A stretch of 64,000 nt of DNA from the NCBI RefSeq assembly GCF_003626575.1, contig NZ_RBDY01000030.1, positions 19,807 to 83,806 of the forward strand, read 5' to 3'. Below are positions 24,243 to 34,254 of this stretch, one piece after another. The notes under the pieces are model-generated. The model saw nothing but the letters and a program-made list of their open reading frames with translations. It did not search any database and was not told the origin of the DNA. The DNA is from Streptomyces radicis (GTDB taxonomy: Bacteria > Actinomycetota > Actinomycetes > Streptomycetales > Streptomycetaceae). Within the stretch, counting starts at the first letter, position 1, and each line of letters opens with the position of its first letter. A program made the translations under genes and the position numbers.

Positions 24243-24475
24243 CCCGCGCGGTGTCGGCGGCCGTGGCGCTGGCGGCGTCGGACGCGCCGCTGGGGCGCCG
24301 CCCGCTTGAGCGGGTCGACGTGCCGGTCATGCTGCGCGACCCCGCGCCCGCGTGGTCGGCGCTGCGGTCGCGCGGGCCGCCGCGTTCAACGCGGTTGCCG
24401 CCAGGGGCGGCTCGCTGCGATCATGCGCGCCATGATGACGCGAAAGGGCGGCCACGCCCTCGGTCGGTGACCACC

Positions 24476-27400
24476 ATGGCCCCCGTCGACTCCCCCGCCG
24501 CGCTGCGCGCCGCGTATGACCACCTGCCCTTCCCCGCCCGGATGCGGGCCCTCGCCCTGCACGCCAGGGCGCTGGACGACGCGGCCTACGCCGCCCTCGC
24601 GGACGCGCTCCGCTCCCCCGCCTCGGGAACGGACGACCGGCTGCTCGCGCTCCATCTCGCCGCCGCGCGCCGGGACATCGCGGCCGTCGCCGCCGCGCTG
24701 GCCGAACCGGCCCTGCGGCGCAGGGCGTTGGCCGTCGCGCGGCGACTCCCCGTGCCGGACGAGGCGTTCGCCGCGCTGGTCCTCGACCCGGCGCGCGACG
24801 TGCGGCGCAACGCCTGCCGCGTGCTGCGCCTCGCGCGACGCCCGGCCCTGGCCGAACGCCTGTTGCCCGAGGTGCGCGAGCGCTACGGCCCCGGCGAGGC
24901 GGCGCACATGCTGCCCGCCTGCGCGCCCGATGTGATCGAGGCGTGGCTGCCCCGGCTCGGCGACGCCGTGCCCGCCACGGTGCTGCACCGGCTGGCCCGC
25001 AGCGCGCCGCTGGCCCTGGCGCGTCACATCGCCTCGCCCGAACGGCCGGGCGAGCCACGCCCGTTCAACGTGTACCGGCTGGCCGCCCTGATCGCCCGGC
25101 GTGACGTGGAGGCGCTGCTTGTGCTCGCCGCGCACGCGCCGGAGGCCGTGGCCGGGGCCGCGGGTCCCACGCTGCTGCGCGCGCCGCGCACCCTGCTCGG
25201 CCTGGCGCGCGGCGGAGCCACGCTCGAACTGACCCTTCCCGACCGGCCTTTGCCCCGGGCCGCGCGGCGTGCGCTGCGCGGGCTCGGCCCCGAGGAGCTC
25301 GACGCGCTGATCGCCGCCGTCCGCCTCCGTCCCGCGTTCCGGCACGGGGAGGTGACCGGGGCGCGGCCCGACCCGCTGCTCGCGCTGCTTCCGCCGGAGC
25401 GGCGGCTGCGGGTGGTCGAGGCGCGGCTGGCCGCGCGGAACGTGCCGCCGGTGGCCGCGCTGGCCGCGTTGCCCGCCGCGGCGCGGGCCGATCTCGTCCG
25501 CCCCCTGCTGGCCGCGGCGGCCCGGAGGCCCGCCACCGCGAGAGCCGAGCTGACGGCGCTGCTGCCCTGGTCCGAAGGGAAGCCGCTGCTACGGGAGTTG
25601 GCGGAGTCGCACCGGACCGCCGACCGGGAGGCGGGCTGGTTCGGGCTGCTCACCGCCGCCCGTGCGCACGGCGACCCCGAGGAGTTCGGGCGGGTGGCCG
25701 CCTCCGCCGAACGCGCCTGGCACGACCAGGAGTCGGTGCGCCGCGCGGCGCTGAGGGCGGCGGCCGGTGCCGGGGGGCGGATGCTCGCGGCGGTGCCGTT
25801 CGCGGCGCTGCGCGACGGCGCGCTGACCACCGCGCAGTCGGGCGACTCGACCGCCGCCACGCTGTCCGCCGCCGGGCGGTGGGTGCGGCGGACGGCCGAA
25901 GTGGCCGCGCGCGACGGGGACATGGCGCGGGTGGCGGCGTTGGCCCCACTGCTCGCCTCGGTGCTCGGCGACGCGCGGCGCCCCGCGGCGGCCAGGCTGT
26001 CGCGCGTCTCCCCCGCCCTCGCCCCGGCGCTGTGGGCCGCGGTGGACCCCGCGGCGCTCGGCGACCGCAGGGCGGTGTCCCTGGCCGAGGCGCTGGTGGA
26101 GCATGGCGACCAACTCCCCGGATTCGAGGAGCTGTTGGCCAGGATCGCGACCGGGGACGGCGATCCAGGGACGGCCGACCGTGCCGCCCGCGCGTGGCTG
26201 GCGGCGCCCGCGACGCGCGAGGAACGCTGCGCCCTGCTGCTGGCCGCCAGGCCCGCCGCGATCGCCCTGCCGGTGGTGCGCGACACGGTGGCCACCCGGC
26301 GCACGGATCTGGTGGGCGCGTTCACCGCGCCCGAGGCGCCGCCGCGCTGGGTGCCCACGGTGTCCCCGTCCGCCATGGGCCGCTGGCTGCCCGGCCAACG
26401 GGCCTCTGTGCACGGGGCGTTGGCGGCGATCGCCGCCGACGAGGAGGCGACCCTGCGGAGCCGGACCGACGCGGTGACCCGGTTGGCCGACCGGGATCGG
26501 CTGCTCGCGCTCGCGGCCGACGCGCCCCAGCCGGTGGCCGCCGCCGCGCTGGCCGGGCTCGCCCGGCTCGCCGAAGTCAGGGGCCCCGAGGAGGAGTTGG
26601 CCACGTTTCTGGCCCATGCGGGCCGGGGCGGAGTACGGGGGCGCGCGGCCATGGCCGCGGCGCGGCGCCTGCTGCGCAACCTGCCCGATGCCGCCACCGT
26701 CGCCCTGCTCGGCCCGCTGGTCAGGGACACCCGCGCGCCGGTCGGGACCCGCAAGGAGGCGGTCAGGGCACTGGCCGCCGTGCGCGGGGAGGCGGCGTTC
26801 GACGCGCTGCTCGCGGCATGGGACGCGCCGGGCCAGCACCGCGATGTGCGGGTCGCGCTCGTTCCGCCGCTGCTCGCCCGCTTTCAAACGCCGGATGTGG
26901 CAGTGCGGTTGAGCGAGGGCCTGGCGGAGGCGGCCGTGCGCTCCGCGGTGGTCGGCGGGCACAAGGCCGTGCCGCCGGGCGCGGCCCGTGAGTCGTTCGG
27001 CCGCCTCCTCGTCGGGCTGCTGCGCGACGAGGACCCGGCGATCGCCGAGGCGGGCCGCCACGCGTTCAAGGGCGCGCACCGCGAGATGGTCGAGCCCGCG
27101 AGTGAGGAGCTGGCGGAGGTGGCGCTGGCCCCTTCGGTGGCCGAGGAGTCGCGGCGGACGGCCGCCGAGGTGCTGGGCCGCCTCGCCGAGCCGGGCTCGC
27201 CCTGCCTGGCCGCGGTGCGGCGCGTGCTGGACGGGCTGGCGCAACAGGCGGAGGCACAGGGGGAGTTGGCGGCCGAGGGCTCGGGGCGGCGGTTCCTTCC
27301 GACCTCGGTCGGTCTGCTGCACCGGCTCGCCGCCGACACCTACCGGCTGAGCGAGGACGCGCAGGACGCGTTGACCGACGCGCTGCTGCGCGCGGGTCGG

Positions 27401-27784
27401 CGGCGGGCGGCGGCCCGGCTGTGTCTGCGCCTGGCCGAGCAGTCGCTCCAGCGGAACGAGTCCAGGCCGGATCGCTGGCTGCGCTGCCTGGAGCTGGCCG
27501 CGGGGCACCCGTTGGTCCTGTCCGTCGAGGGTGGGTTCCATGTGCGCGCCGCCGCGGCTCCGCCGACCGAGGCGGCCCTCGACGTGCTGGCCGCGCTGCG
27601 CAAGGTGGACACCACGGAGGCCGGGCTGCTCCAGGTGTCGATCCTGGCGTCCGTCGGCAGGAGCTCGGGGTGGGCCGAGCCTTGGGCCGCGCTCCTGGGG
27701 GATCTTGCGGCGGGTCCGGATCCCGATGTGGCCGAGGAGGCGGGGGCGTTGGGGGTGAGGGTGCGGCTGATGCTCGGGGGCTGA
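24476..27784 (+). CDS. Large HEAT-repeat-like protein (about 1100 residues)
   Basis: The whole length consists of Ala/Leu/Arg-rich helical pairs typical of HEAT/ARM-like solenoids (MRALALHARALDDAAYAALA, LARLAEVRGPEEELATFLAH, RKEAVRALAAVRGEAAFDAL). No catalytic domain, signal or membrane helix is visible. ATG 24476 is chosen; a GTG at 24467 is also possible, and neither has a strong ribosome site. The preceding 233 bases (24243-24475) show no independent gene. Such solenoids usually scaffold protein complexes. A strong hairpin at 27869 ends the unit. Confidence 0.8.
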   Translation: MAPVDSPAALRAAYDHLPFPARMRALALHARALDDAAYAALADALRSPASGTDDRLLALHLAAARRDIAAVAAALAEPALRRRALAVARRLPVPDEAFAALVLDPARDVRRNACRVLRLARRPALAERLLPEVRERYGPGEAAHMLPACAPDVIEAWLPRLGDAVPATVLHRLARSAPLALARHIASPERPGEPRPFNVYRLAALIARRDVEALLVLAAHAPEAVAGAAGPTLLRAPRTLLGLARGGATLELTLPDRPLPRAARRALRGLGPEELDALIAAVRLRPAFRHGEVTGARPDPLLALLPPERRLRVVEARLAARNVPPVAALAALPAAARADLVRPLLAAAARRPATARAELTALLPWSEGKPLLRELAESHRTADREAGWFGLLTAARAHGDPEEFGRVAASAERAWHDQESVRRAALRAAAGAGGRMLAAVPFAALRDGALTTAQSGDSTAATLSAAGRWVRRTAEVAARDGDMARVAALAPLLASVLGDARRPAAARLSRVSPALAPALWAAVDPAALGDRRAVSLAEALVEHGDQLPGFEELLARIATGDGDPGTADRAARAWLAAPATREERCALLLAARPAAIALPVVRDTVATRRTDLVGAFTAPEAPPRWVPTVSPSAMGRWLPGQRASVHGALAAIAADEEATLRSRTDAVTRLADRDRLLALAADAPQPVAAAALAGLARLAEVRGPEEELATFLAHAGRGGVRGRAAMAAARRLLRNLPDAATVALLGPLVRDTRAPVGTRKEAVRALAAVRGEAAFDALLAAWDAPGQHRDVRVALVPPLLARFQTPDVAVRLSEGLAEAAVRSAVVGGHKAVPPGAARESFGRLLVGLLRDEDPAIAEAGRHAFKGAHREMVEPASEELAEVALAPSVAEESRRTAAEVLGRLAEPGSPCLAAVRRVLDGLAQQAEAQGELAAEGSGRRFLPTSVGLLHRLAADTYRLSEDAQDALTDALLRAGRRRAAARLCLRLAEQSLQRNESRPDRWLRCLELAAGHPLVLSVEGGFHVRAAAAPPTEAALDVLAALRKVDTTEAGLLQVSILASVGRSSGWAEPWAALLGDLAAGPDPDVAEEAGALGVRVRLMLGG

Positions 27785-27868
27785 GCATCGGCGGCTACGG
27801 GCTGGGCGGCAAGGGCTGGGCGGCGCCCAGTCCCTGCCGCTCACAAGAAAGACCCCCCAACACCCCGA

Positions 27869-27901
27869 GCGCCGGGACCGCTTGAGGGACGGTCCCGGCG
27901 C
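27869..27901. terminator. Strong bidirectional terminator hairpin
   Basis: A perfect 12-bp stem, GCGCCGGGACCG / CGGTCCCGGCGC, with a 9-base loop sits between convergent genes ending at 27784 and 27920. Confidence 0.85.
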
Positions 27902-27919
27902 CGGGTGGGGGGACGCTGG

Positions 27920-28366
27920 TCAGCAGGCGTGGTCGATGAGATCGAACGACGCGTAGTGATCGGAGGTGTAGTAGTCCTCCTGGTAGGAGTCCCCTGTCAC
28001 GATCCGCCGGGCGCCACGGTCGGGGCTTCCGGGGGTCTCGACGGTGTACTCGTGGTAGTAGCCGGTGGGCTGGCTGGGCAGCAGACCCTCGCGGTTGTAG
28101 AAGGTCCCGCCGTCCTGCGGGTAGGGGTACGGGCCGCCCTGCTCGATCAGGTCGAGCGTGTCGTACGCCTGGGCGGGCAGGTCGCTGTAGCAGATGTCGC
28201 CGAACGCCAGCGGCTGAACGGATGTCGCGGTGGGGGTAAGGGCAGACGAGGGGGCCGGGGCGTCGGCGGCCATGGCCTGGCCGCCGACGAACAGAGTCGT
28301 GACCAGGGCGCCGAGCGCACCGGCCCGGGCGGTCCTGGAGATGACGCGGGAGAAGTTCATGCCCAT
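27920..28366 (-). CDS. Secreted guanyl-specific ribonuclease (RNase Sa type)
   Basis: A Sec-type signal peptide (RTARAGALGALVTTLFVGGQ, AMA-A cleavage near 33) precedes a short linker and a 94-residue catalytic domain that matches RNase Sa/N1/T1-type microbial ribonucleases (DTLDLIEQGGPYPYPQDGG, YYHEYTVETPG, QEDYYTSDHYASFDLI). Catalytic residues align: Glu106, Arg117 and His137 for Glu54, Arg65 and His85 of RNase Sa, and Cys59/Cys148 for its single disulfide. It cuts RNA after guanosine outside the cell. The barstar-type inhibitor expected for such enzymes is not adjacent. ATG 28366 or 28360 are both possible starts. Confidence 0.95.
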   Translation of the reverse strand: MGMNFSRVISRTARAGALGALVTTLFVGGQAMAADAPAPSSALTPTATSVQPLAFGDICYSDLPAQAYDTLDLIEQGGPYPYPQDGGTFYNREGLLPSQPTGYYHEYTVETPGSPDRGARRIVTGDSYQEDYYTSDHYASFDLIDHAC

Positions 28367-28466
28367 GCCAACCAGTGTGACGCGCGTAGCATCCCCCGCG
28401 TCAACCGTGCCCGGCCGATATTTCCCGGGAGTTCACACGTGAGCGCGAGCGCTCCACAGCATGTCC

Positions 28467-29552
28467 TCAGCGCCCGCCGAGGGCGCGATACCGATCCGCG
28501 AGCCCGCGTGCGCCGGCGTCCGTGAGGGTGCCGTGGAGGCGCAGCCGCCCGATGCCGCCGTCGGGGAACACATCGAGCCTGGCATGCGTGGCGGGTGGCG
28601 CGCCCTCGAGAACGAAGCGGTGCACGGCGTCGGGGAGCAGCGGGGTGCGCGGCAGCACCTCCGTCCAGGCGTCGCCGTCCCCGACCGAGAGGGACGCCCA
28701 GCCTGGCGCGTTGCCCTTGTAGGTGCCGGTGTCGATCTCGACGGCGCGGACCGTGGCCTCCCCGGCGAGCCGGTACCGCAGCCAGTCGTGGCCCGCGTCG
28801 CGGCGGCGGCGCGTCTCCCAGCCCTCGTCCATGGTGCGGGGCCGCCCGGGGTGGGTGGTGTGGACGGGCGGGGAGTAGAAACGGTCGGACGCGTCCTCGG
28901 CGAGGCCGCCGTTCTCCAGCGCGAGCAGGTCGAACGTGCCGAGCGCGGCGAGCCACGCCGGGTCGGGGACGGCCTCGCCGTGCGCGCGGAGCCGGGCCAC
29001 GCCGCCGTCGGGGTACTGGGCGAGGCGGAGGTGGGTGAGGCGGCGTTCGACGGCGACATCGAAGGCGTTCGCGGCGTGGCCGCCGACCTCGGTGCGCGGG
29101 ACCAGCTCGGTCCAGTCGTCGCCCTCGGGGTCGTCGGTGCCGTGCACGGCGACGGCGTGCGGGTGGTTGCCGCGGAAGTGCGCGGTGTCCACGACGATGC
29201 CGCGCACGACGCCAGGGGCGCCGAGCCGGATGAGCGCCCAGTCGAACGCGCCGGGCGCCGGGTGGGGTTCGCCGGGCGCCGCGCCGCGCCGCCGCCGGGT
29301 CTCCCAGCCGTCCATGATCTTGCCCTTGTGCCCGAACGCCGCCGGGTCGAAGACGGGGCGCCCCGGCAGCAGGAGGTTCTCGCGCTCGGCGAAGAACTCA
29401 TCGCTCGCCGCCACCACCGAGCCGCCCACGCGCCGGTCGGCGAGGTCGGGCAGGGCGGTGAACGGCACGTCGGCCGGGTCGGGGGCGCGGTGGTCGGCGT
29501 AGGGGTCACCGCCGGAATAGGGCTTGGCCGGTCCGGTGAAGACGGTGGTCAC
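28467..29552 (-). CDS. alc: Allantoicase
   Basis: The 361-residue product has the two tandem homologous halves of allantoicase. Each begins with a MDGWETRRRR-type element (KIMDGWETRRRRG near 78; TMDEGWETRRRRDAGHDWL near 242), followed by VDTAHFRGNHP and IDTGTYKGNAPG respectively. It hydrolyses allantoate to ureidoglycolate and urea. It lies 57 bases behind allB on the same strand and is probably co-transcribed from the allB promoter. Ureidoglycolate lyase, which would release glyoxylate, is not recognisable in the window. Confidence 0.95.
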   Translation of the reverse strand: MTTVFTGPAKPYSGGDPYADHRAPDPADVPFTALPDLADRRVGGSVVAASDEFFAERENLLLPGRPVFDPAAFGHKGKIMDGWETRRRRGAAPGEPHPAPGAFDWALIRLGAPGVVRGIVVDTAHFRGNHPHAVAVHGTDDPEGDDWTELVPRTEVGGHAANAFDVAVERRLTHLRLAQYPDGGVARLRAHGEAVPDPAWLAALGTFDLLALENGGLAEDASDRFYSPPVHTTHPGRPRTMDEGWETRRRRDAGHDWLRYRLAGEATVRAVEIDTGTYKGNAPGWASLSVGDGDAWTEVLPRTPLLPDAVHRFVLEGAPPATHARLDVFPDGGIGRLRLHGTLTDAGARGLADRYRALGGR

Positions 29553-29609
29553 GGGCGGGCGGTCCTCTCGTTCGGGCGGCGCGGGTGTAAGGCGTTCGGG
29601 CGGCGCGGC

Positions 29610-30950
29610 TCAGGCGCCGCGTGCGATCAACCGCCCGGCGCGGCCCGTCACGTCGCCGTCCTCGGCGACGAGCGCCCCGCGCAGCCAGGTGGCGCGGACG
29701 ACGCCGTGCAGGGTGCGGCCCGCGTAGGCGGTGACGGGGTTGCGGTGGTGGAGGGTCGCGGGGTCGACGGTGAAGGTGGCCTCGGGGTCGAGGACGGCGA
29801 AGTCGGCGTCCTTGCCGGGGGCGATGGCGCCCTTGCGGTCGAGGCCCGCGAGCCGCGCGGGCCCGGTGGACATCCAGCGGGCGACATCGGCGAGGGTGTG
29901 GCCGCGGCGGCGGGCCGCGGTCCAGACGGCGGGCAGGCCGAGCTGGAGCGACGCGATGCCGCCCCAGGCCACGCCGAAGTCGGGGACCTTGAGGTCGGCG
30001 GTGCAGGGCGAGTGGTCGGAGACGACGCAGTCGAGGGTGCCGTCGGCGAGGGCGGCCCACAGGGCGTCCTGGTTGGCGGCCTCCCTGATGGGCGGGCAGC
30101 ACTTGAACTCGGTGGCGCCGTCCGGGACTTCCTCGGCGGTGAGGGTGAGGAAGTGCGGACAGGTCTCGGCGGTGACGCGCACGCCCGACGCCTTGGCCTC
30201 GGCGATGAGCGGCAGCGCGCCCGCCGCGGACAGGTGGAGGACATGGACGCGGGCGTCGAGGCGCCGGGCGAGGTCGATCAGCGGGGCGATGGCCTCGGTC
30301 TCGGCGGCGGGCGGCCGGGAGGCGAGGAAGTCGGCGTAACGGCGGCTGCCCTCGGGGGACGGCGCGGCGGCCAGGTGGCCGGGGTCCTCGGCGTGGACGA
30401 TGAGCAGCCCGTCGAACGCGGCGATCTCGCCCAGTGCCTCGGTCAGTCGGGCGTGGTCGAGCTCGGGGAACTCCTCGACGCCCGAGGGGGACAGGAAGCA
30501 CTTGAAGCCGAAGACGCCCTCGGCGTGCAGGGGGGCGAGGTCGGCGGCGTTGCCGGGGATCGCGCCGCCCCAGAAGCCGAGGTCCACATGGGTGGCCTCG
30601 CGCGCGGCACGGCGTTTGACCTCGAGATGGGCGGGGGTGGTGGTGGGCGGGACGCTGTTGAGCGGCATGTCGAGGACGGTGGTCACGCCGCCGGCGGCGG
30701 CGGCGCGGGTGGCGGTGGCAAAGCCCTCCCACTCGGCGCGGCCCGGGTCGTTGATGTGGACATGAGTGTCGACGAGCCCGGGGAGCAGGGCGTCGGTGCC
30801 GAGGTCGAGGTCATGGGCGCCGGGGGGCGCGGGCGCGTCGTGCGGGAGGACGGCGGCGACGCGGCCGCCCGCGACGGCGACGGCCGCCGGGCGCTGGCCC
30901 TCGGGCGTGATGACGCGCGTCGAACGGATCAGCAGCTCGGCGTCGGTCAA
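29610..30950 (-). CDS. allB: Allantoinase
   Basis: The 446-residue amidohydrolase opens the allantoin ring to allantoate. Metal-site residues: His63 and His65 (VDTHVHINDPGR), carboxylated Lys150 (FGFKCFLSPSG), His186 (IVHAED), His239 (VLHLSA) and Asp312 (VSDHSPC). The start is a TTG at 30950 with GGGAG 8-9 bases upstream; I see no better in-frame start. This TTGACC sits in a GTCAACG half-site like those in front of the uricase operon. It is divergent from the IclR regulator, with a palindrome between them at 30986-31002. Confidence 0.95.
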   Translation of the reverse strand: MTDAELLIRSTRVITPEGQRPAAVAVAGGRVAAVLPHDAPAPPGAHDLDLGTDALLPGLVDTHVHINDPGRAEWEGFATATRAAAAGGVTTVLDMPLNSVPPTTTPAHLEVKRRAAREATHVDLGFWGGAIPGNAADLAPLHAEGVFGFKCFLSPSGVEEFPELDHARLTEALGEIAAFDGLLIVHAEDPGHLAAAPSPEGSRRYADFLASRPPAAETEAIAPLIDLARRLDARVHVLHLSAAGALPLIAEAKASGVRVTAETCPHFLTLTAEEVPDGATEFKCCPPIREAANQDALWAALADGTLDCVVSDHSPCTADLKVPDFGVAWGGIASLQLGLPAVWTAARRRGHTLADVARWMSTGPARLAGLDRKGAIAPGKDADFAVLDPEATFTVDPATLHHRNPVTAYAGRTLHGVVRATWLRGALVAEDGDVTGRAGRLIARGA

Positions 30951-30985
30951 CGGGGCGCTCCCTTCCGCGTCGACGCCCGGGCGGC

Positions 30986-31002
30986 TTCAACACGCTGGTG
31001 AA
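30986..31002. promoter_or_regulatory. Candidate IclR/AllR operator, TTCAACA-CGC-TGGTGAA
   Basis: This 7-3-7 inverted repeat (one mismatch per arm) lies in the 139-bp gap between allB and the IclR gene. It has the same spacing and core (TCAACA / TGnTGA) as the perfect repeat GTCAACA-GCT-TGTTGAC at 38883-38899 upstream of the uricase operon. Confidence 0.5.
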
Positions 31003-31089
31003 CCGGTCCGACCGATCGTGGGCCGACCCGGACGGAACGTCAAGGTCCGCCCGGTAGGCTGCCCGGCAACCGCCCGAAAGGAACGTGAC

Positions 31090-31890
31090 GTGCCGCCGTC
31101 CGATGTGCGCAAGCCCGCTGCCAACGGTGGCGGCGTCCAGTCCCTCGAGCGCGCCTTCGCGCTGCTGGAGCACATGGCGGACGCCGGTGGCGAGACGGGC
31201 CTGAGCGAGCTGGCCGCCAGCAGCGGGCTGCCGCTGCCGACGATCCACCGGCTGATGAGGACGCTGGTGGCCTGCGGTTATGTGCGGCAGCAGCCCAACA
31301 GGCGCTATGCGCTCGGGCCGCGTCTGATCCGGCTCGGGGAGTCCGCCGCGCGCCCCCTGGCCACCTGGGCGCGGCCCCATCTGGCGCGGCTGGTCGAGGC
31401 GACCGGCGAGACGGCGAACATGGCGCTGCTCGACGGCGACGACGTGGTGTATGTGGCGCAGGTGCCGTCGCGCCACTCGATGCGGATGTTCACCGAGGTG
31501 GGCCGCAGGGTGCTGCCGCACTCGACCGGCGTGGGCAAGGCGCTGCTCGCGGGCCTGGCCGACCACGACGTGCGGGCGCTGCTGCGCAGGACGGGGATGC
31601 CCGCGGCGACCGAGCGGACGATCACGACGCCCGACGCGTTCCTCGTGGCGCTCGCCGAGGTGCGGGAGCGCGGCTTCGCGGTGGACGACAACGAGCAGGA
31701 GATAGGCGTGCGCTGCATCGCCGTCCGGGTCCCCGAGTCGGCCACCGCCGCGGCGATCTCGGTCTCGGGCCCCGCGGGGCGGGTGACGGACGCGGCCACC
31801 GAGAAGATGGTGCCGCTGCTCAGGGAGGTGGCCCGCGATCTGTCGCTCGCGCTCGCCGGGGCGCGGGCGGACGGGCGCGCCGGCGGATGA
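31090..31890 (+). CDS. IclR-family regulator, probable AllR-type repressor
   Basis: The 266-residue product has an N-terminal winged helix (QSLERAFALLEHMADAGGET, SELAASSGLPLPTIHRLMRT, GYVRQQPNRRYALGPRLIRL) and a GAF-like effector domain (VVYVAQVPSRHSMRMFTEVG, LPHSTGVGKALLAGL, NEQEIGVRCIAVRV). Its position, divergent from allantoinase/allantoicase and upstream of malate synthase, matches AllR, the IclR protein that controls allantoin genes in Streptomyces coelicolor; allantoin-pathway intermediates are the likely effectors. GTG 31090 has AAAGGAA about 8 bases upstream. MocA-type gene overlaps its stop by four bases. Confidence 0.9.
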   Translation: MPPSDVRKPAANGGGVQSLERAFALLEHMADAGGETGLSELAASSGLPLPTIHRLMRTLVACGYVRQQPNRRYALGPRLIRLGESAARPLATWARPHLARLVEATGETANMALLDGDDVVYVAQVPSRHSMRMFTEVGRRVLPHSTGVGKALLAGLADHDVRALLRRTGMPAATERTITTPDAFLVALAEVRERGFAVDDNEQEIGVRCIAVRVPESATAAAISVSGPAGRVTDAATEKMVPLLREVARDLSLALAGARADGRAGG

Positions 31891-32474
31891 ACGGGGCGCC
31901 CGTCGTCGCGGGACTGCTGCTGGCCGCCGGGGGCGGGCGGCGGCTCGGAGGGCGTGCGAAGGCGCTGTTGCGCAACGGGGGCGTGCTGTTCGTGGAGCGC
32001 GCCGCCGACGCGCTGCTCGCGGCGGGGTGCGCGCCGGTGCATGTGGTACTCGGCGCGGCCGAGGCCGAGGTGCGCGCGCGGGCGCGGCTCGACGGGTGCG
32101 CGCTGGTGTCCCATCGCGACTGGGAGTCGGGCATGGGGTCGTCGCTGCGCGCGGGGCTCGCGTCGCTGCCGCCCGAGGTGGACGCGGCGCTGGTGGCGCT
32201 CGTCGACCAGCCGGGGATCGGCGATGAGGCGATGGCGCGGGTGCGGGGCGCGTTCGTGTCGCGGGAGACGCTGGCCGCGGCGGCGTACGAGGGGCGGCGC
32301 GGCCATCCGGTGCTCCTCGGCGCGGCGCACTTCGCCGGGGTCGCGCGCGAGGCGCGGGGTGATCAAGGGGCACGCGGGTACCTGCGGGGGCGTGAGGTCG
32401 CCCTGGTCGAGTGCGGGGACGTCGCGACGCCCGCGGACATCGACGAGCCGGGCGATCTCGCCGATCTCCCTTGA
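31887..32474 (+). CDS. MocA-like molybdenum cofactor nucleotidyltransferase
   Basis: The 195-residue product has the NTP-transferase signature GLLLAAGGGRRLGGRAKALL (the LAAGxGxRxGxxK motif), then SHRDWESGMGSSLRAGLASL, VALVDQPGIGDEA and GRRGHPVLLGAAHF, as in MocA/MobA-type enzymes. These attach CMP (MocA) to molybdopterin, as xanthine-dehydrogenase-family enzymes may require. The ATG overlaps the iclR stop (ATGA), so it is translationally coupled to the regulator. Its place in the purine island argues for cofactor supply to the xanthine dehydrogenase at 41-45 kb. Confidence 0.88.
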   Translation: MNGAPVVAGLLLAAGGGRRLGGRAKALLRNGGVLFVERAADALLAAGCAPVHVVLGAAEAEVRARARLDGCALVSHRDWESGMGSSLRAGLASLPPEVDAALVALVDQPGIGDEAMARVRGAFVSRETLAAAAYEGRRGHPVLLGAAHFAGVAREARGDQGARGYLRGREVALVECGDVATPADIDEPGDLADLP

Positions 32475-32634
32475 TCTCCGCCGATTCCTGTCGATCTCCG
32501 TCGGCGTTCGCGGATCCCCCCTCCATCCTCGTTGATCTTCCATGATGAGGAAACTAATATCCACTTCCAGCGTCGCAGCACGTTCCGCAGTTCGTGAAGT
32601 CCCGCCGTCCGTCCGGCCGAAGGAGTGACCGTTC

Positions 32635-34233
<1,599 letters not shown>

Positions 34234-34254
34234 GGGCCCCTCACGCGAGGAGCC

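Noticed and set aside
24251..24475. N-terminal extension of the HEAT-like protein to 24251
   Set aside because: The extension is low-complexity and unlike the helical repeats; ATG 24476 or GTG 24467 begins the regular pattern.
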